NCBI GenBank assembly: GCA_002335385.1 | Contig: DCVK01000066.1 | Span: 1 to 57,734 of the forward strand | DNA from: Candidatus Aminicenantes bacterium UBA2190 | GTDB taxonomy: Bacteria; Acidobacteriota; Aminicenantia; UBA2199 | Reading direction: 5' to 3' | DNA length: 57,734 bases | In this document: positions 50,955 to 57,734 of the stretch, piece after piece | Layout of the letters: each line of letters opens with the position of its first letter | How positions within the stretch are numbered: the first letter of the stretch is position 1 | Position numbers and translations under genes: made by a program | The notes under the pieces: model-generated | What the model was told of the DNA's origin: nothing | Databases searched by the model: none | Seen by the model: the letters and a program-made list of their open reading frames with translations, nothing else

Positions 50955-50983
50955 ATTCTAGATGAAAAAAACCGGCAAGTCAA
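50955..50983 (-). promoter_or_regulatory. Promoter of the PHP gene
   Basis: Minus strand: TTGACT (50983-50978), 17-bp spacer, TAGAAT (50960-50955). Confidence 0.55.
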
Positions 50984-51006
50984 AAATCAGGAAAATCGGA
51001 AGCGGG

Positions 51007-51036
51007 TTGCATATCAATTTTTATTTTTGCTACAAT
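51007..51036 (+). promoter_or_regulatory. Promoter of the macro-domain gene
   Basis: TTGCAT (51007-51012), 18-bp spacer, TACAAT (51031-51036). An in-frame ATG at 51035 overlaps the -10 and therefore cannot be the start. Confidence 0.5.
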
Positions 51037-51058
51037 GAAAAGCAACAGGAGAGATGCC

Positions 51059-51628
51059 ATGGCAGGGACGGTCATCAAAAGTAAAACATTCAGCGGCGGG
51101 CAGACGTTCACCATGGTGGTGAACGACATCCTGTTTGAGCCGGTGCAGTGCATCGTCAACGCCGCCAACGGCATGCTGGCCCACGGCGGGGGAGTGGCGG
51201 CGGCCATCGCCGAGGCCGCCGGCAGCGTGCTGCTGGCCGACTGCCGCGAGATCGTCAGCCAGCGCGGCCGCATCTCCTCCGGACACGCGGTGGTCAGCAA
51301 GGCCGGCGACCTGCCGTTCCGCGGCGTCATCCATGCCGTGGGGCCGAAGATGGGCGAGGGCGACGAGGAGAGCAAGATCGTTAAGGCGCTGCGCGAGGCC
51401 TTCGACCTGGCCGAGGAGCGGCGCTGGAAATCCCTCTCTTTCCCGGCCGTCAGCTCCGGCATTTTCCTGGTGCCCCACGCCACCTGCGCCCGGGCCTACC
51501 TGCGGGCGGTCAGGGAATTCTTTGCCGCCCACCCGCTGTCGGAGCTGCGCGAGATCAGGCTGTGCCTGTTCATGGGCCCGCTGCTGGAGACGGTCCAGAA
51601 GGAATGGCCCAAGGCCTTCGCCGATTGA
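51059..51628 (+). CDS. Macro-domain protein (ADP-ribose-binding)
   Basis: A 189-residue macro domain. CIVNAANGMLAHGGGVAAAIAEAAG is the conserved ADP-ribose-binding loop, GHAVVSKAGDLPFRGVIHAVGPK the second strand block, and SLSFPAVSSGIFLVPHATCARAYLRAV the phosphate-binding GIF/V loop. Such proteins bind or hydrolyse ADP-ribose or its esters. AGGAGAG before ATG 51059 fixes the start. Its stop codon lies inside the -35 hexamer of the next gene. Confidence 0.92.
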   Translation: MAGTVIKSKTFSGGQTFTMVVNDILFEPVQCIVNAANGMLAHGGGVAAAIAEAAGSVLLADCREIVSQRGRISSGHAVVSKAGDLPFRGVIHAVGPKMGEGDEESKIVKALREAFDLAEERRWKSLSFPAVSSGIFLVPHATCARAYLRAVREFFAAHPLSELREIRLCLFMGPLLETVQKEWPKAFAD

Positions 51629-51653
51629 CAAGAACGGCCGTTCGCTCTATACT
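51625..51653 (+). promoter_or_regulatory. Promoter of the AdoMetDC-like gene
   Basis: TTGACA (51625-51630), 17-bp spacer, TATACT (51648-51653). Transcription from about 51660 would give a leader of about 165 bases. Confidence 0.7.
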
Positions 51654-51681
51654 GCGGCCGGCATCGCCATTCCAGATCGAG

Positions 51682-51699
51682 GTGAACAAGGTCCATTGA
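51682..51699 (+). other. Possible 5-codon leader ORF
   Basis: GTG-AAC-AAG-GTC-CAT-TGA in the leader of the AdoMetDC-like gene, preceded by GATCGAG. It could be a translated leader peptide, but such short frames arise by chance. Confidence 0.15.
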
Positions 51700-51825
51700 A
51701 AATACACGCGGCAGCCGGCAAGGGACACAAACGCCAGACCCGTTGCGCCGCAGTTCCCGACGAGCTTGCCGGCGCATCGTTCTTGGCGGCAGCGCCCGGT
51801 TCCCCGGCGCAGGCAGGAGGCAGCC

Positions 51826-53049
51826 ATGGCTTTTACCGTCCCTGAAGCGTTCGAGCCCGCCCCCACGGCCACCATCATCCATGCCTACAACAGCGAGGGC
51901 ATCTCGCTGCAGGCCCTCAACGACGATGACATCTGGACGGTGATCAAGGCCTCGGGAGCCAACCTGATCGGCAAGCCCAACATGCAGCCGCGCGTCCAGG
52001 TCATGGACCGCTACATCCAGGAGCGCGACATCCATATCAGCCAGGTCGAGATGTCGCTGGCCATCGAGGAGTCGCACGCCAGCTATTTCTGGGAGCGGCA
52101 GGTCTCGGGGAGAAAATCGTTCGAGATGGCCAGCATGGAGGTCAATACCTGCGGCGACTCGCTGAGCCCCAAGGTCCTGGGCACCTTTCTCGACCTTTGC
52201 GACTATCCCGAGCTGGTCTCCTTCATCTACTTCGCACCCACGCCGCTGCTCAAGGACCAGAAGATCACCGACCGGGAATCGCTGCGCAAGCAGTGCTTCA
52301 AGGCCCCGGTCGACTGCTATTCGCGCTACGTCATCGACATCCAGGCGCCCATCGATATCCCCGAAGGGCGGATGTTCATCGCCCACCTCCACCGCCGGGA
52401 CATGTCCAAGATCGTGCAGAACCTGCGCCGGGAAGTCATCGAGAGATATTCGCGGCATTCGCTGAAGCTGGCGCGCAACGACCGCAAGCTGAAGCTGATG
52501 GTCAACTCGCAGCAGGAGGAATACCTGGCCTGCGCCTTCTATGACTGCGACCAGAAATTCGTCAACTCGTTGTGCAACCCGCGCGTCCGCGAGGACGAAG
52601 CCCTTTACCTGCTCGAGGACTGCTTCGAAGACGTGCTGCTCTCCACCGATACGCCGTTCGTCTTCGAGCATGATTTCGATCCGCCGGGCTACACCAGCGT
52701 TTTTCTGACCGGCGGCACCGGCTACATCGCCCTGCATGTCACCCCCAACCCCATCGGCCAGACGAAGAATTTCGTAGAATTTTGCGCCTACATCCATCCC
52801 AGCATGTGGGTCTTCGAGCGCGAATCGCTGGTGCACGTCATGTGGCCGGTCCTGAAGCTGTTCCAGCCGGATCAGGCCGAGGTCCACTACCGCGTCTCCT
52901 CGCGCAACATCACCGGCAGCCGCAACCTGCACCAGAAGTTCATCCGCAAGCGCCTGATCGGCCTGGGCTATTCCTACGAGGATTTCGTCTCCTTGTACGA
53001 CGAATACTTCGGCCGCACGTTTTTCCATCTGAACATCGAGAAGAAATAG
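51826..53049 (+). CDS. Two-domain S-adenosylmethionine decarboxylase homologue
   Basis: A 407-residue protein combining features of both AdoMetDC classes. The N-terminal half has E82-S83-H84, the autocleavage site sequence of bacterial SpeD/SpeH, and MEVNTC109G, which matches the catalytic-cysteine strand IEVSTCG. The C-terminal half (DPPGYT290S...GTGYIALH304VTPNP...VEF) aligns by eye with the eukaryotic enzyme's FNPCGYS...GTYWTIHITPEP...VSFET region, which supplies the processing serine and histidine. The class 1 processing histidine at S+5 is F88 here, consistent with H304 taking over. Asn308 replaces the ribose-binding glutamate of the eukaryotic enzyme, so the substrate may differ. Standard products would be decarboxylated SAM for spermidine synthesis. 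AGGAGG precedes the start. Confidence 0.75.
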   Translation: MAFTVPEAFEPAPTATIIHAYNSEGISLQALNDDDIWTVIKASGANLIGKPNMQPRVQVMDRYIQERDIHISQVEMSLAIEESHASYFWERQVSGRKSFEMASMEVNTCGDSLSPKVLGTFLDLCDYPELVSFIYFAPTPLLKDQKITDRESLRKQCFKAPVDCYSRYVIDIQAPIDIPEGRMFIAHLHRRDMSKIVQNLRREVIERYSRHSLKLARNDRKLKLMVNSQQEEYLACAFYDCDQKFVNSLCNPRVREDEALYLLEDCFEDVLLSTDTPFVFEHDFDPPGYTSVFLTGGTGYIALHVTPNPIGQTKNFVEFCAYIHPSMWVFERESLVHVMWPVLKLFQPDQAEVHYRVSSRNITGSRNLHQKFIRKRLIGLGYSYEDFVSLYDEYFGRTFFHLNIEKK

Positions 53050-53169
53050 CCGCGCCCGCTGCCGGTCTTGCGACTCAGGAATTTCCTGATTGCGCCCCCC
53101 CGCATCCCGGAGTATCGTGAAGCCAAGGAGAAGAGGGCCCGTGGTGTCACCCCGCGTCCCCAAGTCGCC

Positions 53170-53595
53170 ATGCGCATTCGCTTCGATCTACGGGCGATTC
53201 CCGTGTTGTTGGCCGCCCTGGGGCTTTGGGCTGTCGTCGGCGGCTGGTACGTCGCCGTCGCCCCGGCCAACCTTTCCGGGCCCGACAATATCGGCATCGT
53301 CCTCTCCACTTTCGGTGCCTGCCTGTTCTTCGCCGACAGCCTGGCCTTTCGCTGGCTGAAGGTCGACGGCTGGGTCGTCTTCTTCAAACTCTGGTTTTTG
53401 GGCCTGCTTTTCATTGCCTGGGGCCTGCTGGAATGGCTGCGCGCCTATCAAAGCGGTTTTTGGCTGATCTTCACCCTGCACTGGCTGGTCGTCGCCGCGC
53501 TCCTGGCCGCCTCCTGGCGGCTGAGACGCAGGCCGGCGGCCGATGCACCCTCCCGGCGCCTGCGCGAATCCACCGGGCCTATTTCCCTGCGCTGA
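53170..53595 (+). CDS. Small membrane protein of unknown function
   Basis: A 141-residue protein with four predicted membrane segments: IPVLLAALGLWAVVGGWYVAVA, IGIVLSTFGACLFFADSLAF, WVVFFKLWFLGLLFIAWGLLEWL and FWLIFTLHWLVVAALLAASW, then a basic tail. I do not recognise the family. It lies 120 bases after the AdoMetDC-like gene and may be co-transcribed. The start is uncertain (an upstream in-frame ATG at 53068 exists) and no clear Shine-Dalgarno was found. Its 3' end overlaps the convergent propeller gene by 17 bases. Confidence 0.55.
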   Translation: MRIRFDLRAIPVLLAALGLWAVVGGWYVAVAPANLSGPDNIGIVLSTFGACLFFADSLAFRWLKVDGWVVFFKLWFLGLLFIAWGLLEWLRAYQSGFWLIFTLHWLVVAALLAASWRLRRRPAADAPSRRLRESTGPISLR

Positions 53596-55912
53596 AAACA
53601 AATATCTTCCCTGACAGGAAGTCGCTGACCCAGACGCTGTCCCCGGCGCCGTCCCGTACCCGGCAGAGATCGTAGAGGCAATCGCCGAACTGGCCGCGCA
53701 GGAAAAAAGAGCTGTTGGCGCCGGCGAAGCCGGTTTCCCCATAGGGATACGGCTCGCGGTGGCGCAGCGCAAAGCGTTCCGTCGCCGGGTCATAACTGAT
53801 GATGAGCAGCTCGCCGGCGGCATGGCTGGTGATCCAGAGCCGTTCCCGGTACCAGGCGAGCTGATCGGGATGGCCGGGGAAGGGGATGGATCGCGTGCGC
53901 GCCCGGGCGGCCAGCTCGGTCAGCGTGTTGTCCCCGTGGTTGATGACGAAGACGCGATCGCCGGCCAAGGCGATCTTCAGTGGCTGGCGGCCGCAGGGGA
54001 CAACGCGGCGGGAAAAATCGGCCTTGGCGATCACGCTCAGGGAATCGCTGTCGAAGTTGACCACATAGATGGATCCTTCGTCGACGGCCAGGGCCGTGGG
54101 CGTGGTCCCGACCTCCAGGCGGCGGACGGTCTTTCCGGTCTTGGCGTCGATGACCTGCAGCACCCCGCTGTCCCCGTCCGTCTCGCCGGCGCGGCCGATC
54201 AGCAGCCAGTCGCGCCCGTGGTCGTGCGCCAGCAGGCGCTGCGTGGTCTCGCGGCTGACCGTGTCCTCGAGCTCCACCCGCATGTCCCCCTGGTTGGGGG
54301 CGCGCACCTCGTCAGGGAGAGTGACGTAGAACTGCTTCTCGTCGCCCCAGTTGTTCTGCAGGGCGTACAGGCCGCCGGCGGGGGAGATGGCCATGGCCTG
54401 GGCCAGGCGCGGGATGCGGCGGTCGTAAAAGGAGAGGTCCCTGCCGTCAATGCCCAGGATGCCGTTGCGCGCCGCCCAGATATAGACCACCGGCCAGTAG
54501 GACTGGTGAGCGCCGTAGGATAAGACGACGTTGCCGGCCGGGGTCGCGAGCGCCTGGTGCGGGTACGATACGGGCAGGGTCAAGGTCGTGAAGCTGCCGT
54601 CAGGGGCGATTCGGGCCAGCTGGTCCTCGTTGTCGAACACCAGAAAAGCATCGCTGCCGGGCTGACGCAGCAGCTCCTGCGGCGCCCAGCCGGTGCGGAT
54701 CTTGTCCAGCCCGCCCGTGGCCGGGTCGAAGACGGTGATGGCCGCGCCGAAAGCGCCGTTGACCGCCGTGGCGCCCAAAGGAATGTACAGGCTGCCGTCG
54801 GCGGGGTTGAACGCCATGTTGAACATGTGGGGCAGGACGGCGGGCTGGAGAAAGCGACGGCGCAGGCGGCGCGTCTTCAAGTCGACCTGGTCGATCTCGC
54901 CGTAGGCCCAGCTCGCCACGTACAGGATGTCATGCGCCGCGTCCAGGGCCGTGGCGTCATTGCCGTAGGCCGGCAGCAGGATCTCGCTGAGCGCCCCCTG
55001 ATCCTTGAAGTCGACCACATGCAGGCTGGCATGGTTGTCGTAGGGAATATAAATTTCATCCCGTTCCTCGCCGTAGCGAATGCCCACCCCCTCGCTGAAA
55101 CCCGGCAAGGGGACGATCATATCGTCTTTGCCCGCGATACTGACCTTGGCCGCCTGGATGACCTTGCGCGCCGCCGTCTCCACCACCAGGACGATGGCCT
55201 TGTGCCCCGGGGAATACCCGGCGAAATGCCAGCGGCCGCCGGGCTCCAGGCCGAGCGCCCGCCGGCCCAGCGGCCGGAGGCCGTCGGCGCTGAAGAGATG
55301 CAGCGTGGCGCTGTCACCGTCCACGGCGGCGACCAGGCGCGCGGCGCTGTCGCAGACGACCTTGCGCAGGGGCGGCGGCGGGGTCTGGTTCAGGTTCTGG
55401 GCCGGCTCCTCCTTCCCGCTCCAGGGGATGTAGCGGATCCTGCCCTTTTTCAGGTCGACCCATGCCATGTCGCGGCTCTCGCGGCCGACCAGGAAGGCAT
55501 TGCCATTGGCTTCGTCAACGGCCACCATCTCGAACTGCCGGCGCGTCGGGAAGGACCGCGAGCGCCCGGAATCCGGGAACACCACTTCCAGGGAGCGCTG
55601 GCCGATGACATAGACGCTGCCGCTGCGCGAGTCGACGGCCAGCGCTTCCGACTTGAGGTATTGCGGCACGCGCGTGCCGATCGGGATGTTGCGCACCGTT
55701 CGGCTGGCGCAATCGATGAGAGTGACCGAGGAACTGAGGGTATTGGCCACCACCAGACGGTTCCGCACCGCGTCCATGCGCACCAGCAGCGGTCCGGCGG
55801 CATTCACCTTCAGCCCCAGGGGCGCCAGCAGGTCGACCCGGGTAATCCCGCCGCCGGCAAAAACCGGCAGGGCCGGCAGCATGATGAGGAAAGAGATGAT
55901 CCAGCGATGCAT
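53579..55912 (-). CDS. Large exported beta-propeller protein
   Basis: A 777-residue protein with a signal peptide (MHRWIISFLIMLPALPVFAGG) and repeated propeller blades of the YVTN/NHL kind: VRNRLVVANTLSSSVTLIDCASRTVRNIPIG, HDILYVASWAYGEIDQVDLKTRRLRR, GSIYVVNFDSDSLSVIAKADFSRRVV, DRVFVINHGDNTLTELA. Two seven-bladed propellers would fit the length. No catalytic motif is apparent; it probably binds ligands or polysaccharide outside the cell. It has its own promoter and a Shine-Dalgarno (AAGGAGG). Confidence 0.8.
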   Translation of the reverse strand: MHRWIISFLIMLPALPVFAGGGITRVDLLAPLGLKVNAAGPLLVRMDAVRNRLVVANTLSSSVTLIDCASRTVRNIPIGTRVPQYLKSEALAVDSRSGSVYVIGQRSLEVVFPDSGRSRSFPTRRQFEMVAVDEANGNAFLVGRESRDMAWVDLKKGRIRYIPWSGKEEPAQNLNQTPPPPLRKVVCDSAARLVAAVDGDSATLHLFSADGLRPLGRRALGLEPGGRWHFAGYSPGHKAIVLVVETAARKVIQAAKVSIAGKDDMIVPLPGFSEGVGIRYGEERDEIYIPYDNHASLHVVDFKDQGALSEILLPAYGNDATALDAAHDILYVASWAYGEIDQVDLKTRRLRRRFLQPAVLPHMFNMAFNPADGSLYIPLGATAVNGAFGAAITVFDPATGGLDKIRTGWAPQELLRQPGSDAFLVFDNEDQLARIAPDGSFTTLTLPVSYPHQALATPAGNVVLSYGAHQSYWPVVYIWAARNGILGIDGRDLSFYDRRIPRLAQAMAISPAGGLYALQNNWGDEKQFYVTLPDEVRAPNQGDMRVELEDTVSRETTQRLLAHDHGRDWLLIGRAGETDGDSGVLQVIDAKTGKTVRRLEVGTTPTALAVDEGSIYVVNFDSDSLSVIAKADFSRRVVPCGRQPLKIALAGDRVFVINHGDNTLTELAARARTRSIPFPGHPDQLAWYRERLWITSHAAGELLIISYDPATERFALRHREPYPYGETGFAGANSSFFLRGQFGDCLYDLCRVRDGAGDSVWVSDFLSGKIFVFSAGK

Positions 55913-55935
55913 TGGGCCTCCTTGTCAGCGGGGAA

Positions 55936-55964
55936 ATGGTATCCCGCCGCAGGCGGCGAGTCAA
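55936..55964 (-). promoter_or_regulatory. Promoter of the propeller gene
   Basis: Minus strand: TTGACT (55964-55959), 17-bp spacer, TACCAT (55941-55936). Confidence 0.5.
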
Positions 55965-55975
55965 GGCGGCGAACC

Positions 55976-56004
55976 TTGTCAAGACATGGGCTTTGGGCTA
56001 TCAT
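55976..56004 (+). promoter_or_regulatory. Promoter of the tlyA-nadK pair
   Basis: TTGTCA (55976-55981), 17-bp spacer, TATCAT (55999-56004). The ATG at 56019 is 14 bases later, giving at most a very short leader. Confidence 0.65.
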
Positions 56005-56018
56005 GGCCGGAAAGCAGC

Positions 56019-56798
56019 ATGGCGACAGAAAAAAAAAACCGTCTTGACCGGGCGCTGGTGGCGCGCGGGCTGGCGCCGGTTCTGAAGGAGGCCCAGGCGC
56101 TGGTCATGGCCGGCGAAGTGCTGGTCAACGGCCAAAAGGCCGACAAATCGGACCGGCAGGTCGGCACCGCAGACAGGGTCGAGATCAAGGCCAGGAGCCC
56201 TTATGTCTCGCGCGGGGCACTGAAGATCGCCAGGGCGGTCGAGGAGCTGGCCGTCGCGGTTCCGGGGCTGAAGGTCCTCGATATCGGCATCTCCACCGGC
56301 GGTTTCAGCGACTATCTGCTGCAGCACGGCGCCGCCGAGGTCTTCGGGGTGGACGTCACCATCCACCAGGTCGACACGCGCCTGCGCGCGGATCCGCGCC
56401 TGCGGCTGCTGGAGGCGAATGCCCGTTTCCTGAGGAAGGAAGACGTCCCCTTCGATCCCGACCTGGTCGTCATGGACCTCTCCTTCATCTCCATCACCGC
56501 CGTTCTGCCCGTGCTGGCCGCCTTCCCGGGCGTCCGGGTGCTGGCCCTGGTCAAACCGCAATTCGAGGCCGAGCGCGGCCGCGTGGGCCGCGGGGGAGTG
56601 GTCCGCGACGGCGAAGAGCGGCGGAGCATCCTGCTGGACCTGAAGCATCGCGTCGAAGAGCTGGATTATGGCGTTTGCGGCTGGTGCGCCGCCGGCGTCA
56701 AGGGGCGCCGGGGCAACCAGGAGTATTTTTTTCTGCTGCGGCGCGGGAAAAAATATTCCATTGATGATAGAATGATTCTTCATGCCGAAGAAATATGA
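56019..56798 (+). CDS. tlyA: TlyA family rRNA (cytidine-2'-O)-methyltransferase
   Basis: A 259-residue TlyA protein. An N-terminal S4 RNA-binding domain (RLDRALVARGLAPVLKEAQALVMAGEVLVNGQKAD) is joined to an FtsJ-like methyltransferase with SRGALKI, LDIGISTGGFSDYLLQHGAAEVFGVDV (motif I), VVMDLSFISI and ALVKPQFEAERGRV. TlyA enzymes methylate 16S/23S rRNA and some lyse membranes when isolated. The short leader and lack of a clear Shine-Dalgarno resemble the leaderless genes here. It overlaps nadK by 17 bases. Confidence 0.93.
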   Translation: MATEKKNRLDRALVARGLAPVLKEAQALVMAGEVLVNGQKADKSDRQVGTADRVEIKARSPYVSRGALKIARAVEELAVAVPGLKVLDIGISTGGFSDYLLQHGAAEVFGVDVTIHQVDTRLRADPRLRLLEANARFLRKEDVPFDPDLVVMDLSFISITAVLPVLAAFPGVRVLALVKPQFEAERGRVGRGGVVRDGEERRSILLDLKHRVEELDYGVCGWCAAGVKGRRGNQEYFFLLRRGKKYSIDDRMILHAEEI

Positions 56799-57627
56799 AC
56801 ATGCCGTGATCGTGGCCAAGCCGCACCAGGACGTGGCCCACTACCTGCGCCAGGCCATCGCCGTGCTCAACGAGCAGGGCGTGGGCCATGCCCTGGAGAA
56901 GACCGCGGCCGGGCTGCTGGGAGTGCGCGAATTCCGCGAGCGCGATGAGGTGGCGCAAGGCGCCGACCTGATCATCGTGCTGGGCGGCGACGGCACCTTC
57001 CTTTCCATCGCGCGCCAGGCCGTGGAGGCACAAGTGCCCGTAGCCGGCTTCAACCTGGGCACCCTGGGCTTCCTGACGGCCATGAAAAAGGAGTCGCTGG
57101 CCGAGGGGCTGGCGCACATCCTGGAAGGCCGCGCCGCCGTCTCCTGGCGCAAGCTGCTGCAGGTCGACTTCAACGGCGCGACCCACACGGCACTCAACGA
57201 CGTGGTGGTCAACAAGGGGACGATCGCCCGCATCGTCAAGCTGCTGCTGACCATCGACGGCGACACCATGGCCGAGATGAAGGGCGACGGCGTCATCCTT
57301 TCCACGCCCACCGGCTCCACGGCCTATTCCGTCTCCGCCGGCGGGCCGATCGTCAGCCCCGATGTCAACGGCATCGTCATCACCCCCATCTGCCCCCACG
57401 CCCTCACTTTCCGGCCCCTGGTCGTACCCGACGGCGCCGAGATCGCCGTGCGGCTGCTGACCCCGCACATGGACACCATCGTGACCATCGACGGCCAGAC
57501 GGCCCTGCCGTTCAACTTCGAGGAAGAGATCCGCGTCCGCGTCTATCCCAAGATGCTGCCCATGCTCGTCGCCCCGGGAACGAATTATTACCAGTTGCTG
57601 AATGAGAAATTGAACTGGGGGCTCTAA
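56782..57627 (+). CDS. nadK: NAD kinase
   Basis: A 281-residue NAD(H) kinase making NADP. The GGDGT motif in LIIVLGGDGTFLSIAR, FNLGTLGFLTAMKKE, the NE/D-type substrate strand LNDVVVNKGT, and GDGVILSTPTGSTAYSVSAGGPIVSPDVNGIVITPICPH are diagnostic; DGQTALPF near the end is also conserved. tlyA-nadK is a common bacterial pair, often followed by recN. The ATG lies within the tlyA reading frame, so translation is coupled. Confidence 0.95.
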   Translation: MPKKYEHAVIVAKPHQDVAHYLRQAIAVLNEQGVGHALEKTAAGLLGVREFRERDEVAQGADLIIVLGGDGTFLSIARQAVEAQVPVAGFNLGTLGFLTAMKKESLAEGLAHILEGRAAVSWRKLLQVDFNGATHTALNDVVVNKGTIARIVKLLLTIDGDTMAEMKGDGVILSTPTGSTAYSVSAGGPIVSPDVNGIVITPICPHALTFRPLVVPDGAEIAVRLLTPHMDTIVTIDGQTALPFNFEEEIRVRVYPKMLPMLVAPGTNYYQLLNEKLNWGL

Positions 57628-57734
57628 AAGACCTGGCCATTCATGAATTGAAATCGGTTTACGGTTCACGGTGGACGGTAGACGGCATAAGCAGAGGCAA
57701 TACGAAGACTTAAATTCCAAATCACAAATTCCAA
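57628..57734. repeat. Repeat island 10 (left arm, truncated by window end)
   Basis: CGGTNNA heptamers (about 57653-57685) followed by 'cagaggcaatacgaagacttaaattccaaatcac', the standard start of an AAATTCC tract. The same order opens islands 5, 6 and 9. Confidence 0.85.

Noticed and set aside
51035..51058. Earlier ATG (51035) for the macro-domain gene
   Set aside because: It overlaps the predicted -10 box, and AGGAGAG precedes the ATG at 51059.

Overview
The window reads as a chromosomal piece of a Gram-negative, GC-rich, probably anaerobic heterotrophic bacterium. Outer-membrane biology is implied by LolD- and LolC/E-type proteins, lipoprotein signal peptides and dTDP-rhamnose genes; fermentation by a phosphotransbutyrylase/butyrate kinase pair; glycogen synthesis by glgC. 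GC-rich coding sequence alternating with AT-rich islands of degenerate heptamer repeats suggests an Acidobacteria/Aminicenantes-like lineage, but that placement is an inference from style and gene content, not from a marker-gene tree. No phage, plasmid, IS element, CRISPR array or rRNA operon was seen.

Layout. 0.2-6 kb: aldehyde dehydrogenase, secreted DUF4412-like protein, ptb and a frameshifted buk, TPR protein. 6-8 kb: a gene-poor, less GC-rich patch with a fossil of an ABC-F gene end and a propeller lipoprotein. 8-12.4 kb: ABC-F ATPase, amino-acid-type binding lipoprotein, tRNA-Leu(UAG), NlpC/P60 lipoprotein, LolD-like ATPase. 13-28.3 kb: a long co-directional run: glgC, DPP-IV-like peptidase, methyltransferase, UbiA-family enzyme, MgtC, rdgB, apt, a small protein, a very large NtrY-like histidine kinase, an S66 LD-carboxypeptidase and Mpl (the last two being consecutive murein-recycling steps), then ilvE and an esterase. 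28.8-36.4 kb, all minus strand: AhpD-like protein plus chagasin-like inhibitor; PilZ protein; rpsT with a PD-(D/E)XK nuclease; then a sigma-54 regulator/acyltransferase/phosphofructokinase/tmk/LarE-like operon. 36.5-41.4 kb plus strand: ribH, nusB, transglutaminase-like, lysS, lolC/E, a small exported protein. 41.6-48.3 kb: a surface-glycan block (rfbC, an SDR, rfbD; on the other strand two glycosyltransferases and an accessory protein) and a GNAT-like protein. 48.6-57.6 kb: tRNA-Lys(CUU), sugar-kinase-like phosphotransferase, PHP phosphoesterase, macro-domain protein, an unusual two-domain S-adenosylmethionine-decarboxylase homologue, a membrane protein, a beta-propeller protein, tlyA and nadK.

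Regulatory signals are unusually legible. About twenty sigma-70-like promoters (TTGACA or a close variant, a 16-18 bp spacer, TANNNT) can be read by eye. At several genes (glgC, the GNAT gene, the sugar kinase, probably ribH) the -10 box lies only 6-10 nt before the start codon, implying leaderless or nearly leaderless mRNAs. tRNA-Lys and the sugar kinase are divergent and share one -35 element.

The two most interesting items are (i) the 407-residue bacterial protein at 51826-53049 that combines an SpeD-like autoprocessing signature with a eukaryote-like C-terminal AdoMetDC half, and (ii) the intergenic islands built from at least eight families of 6-9 bp tandem repeats arranged in a recurrent, often mirror-symmetric order, some of which run into gene 3' ends and supply the last codons of unrelated proteins.
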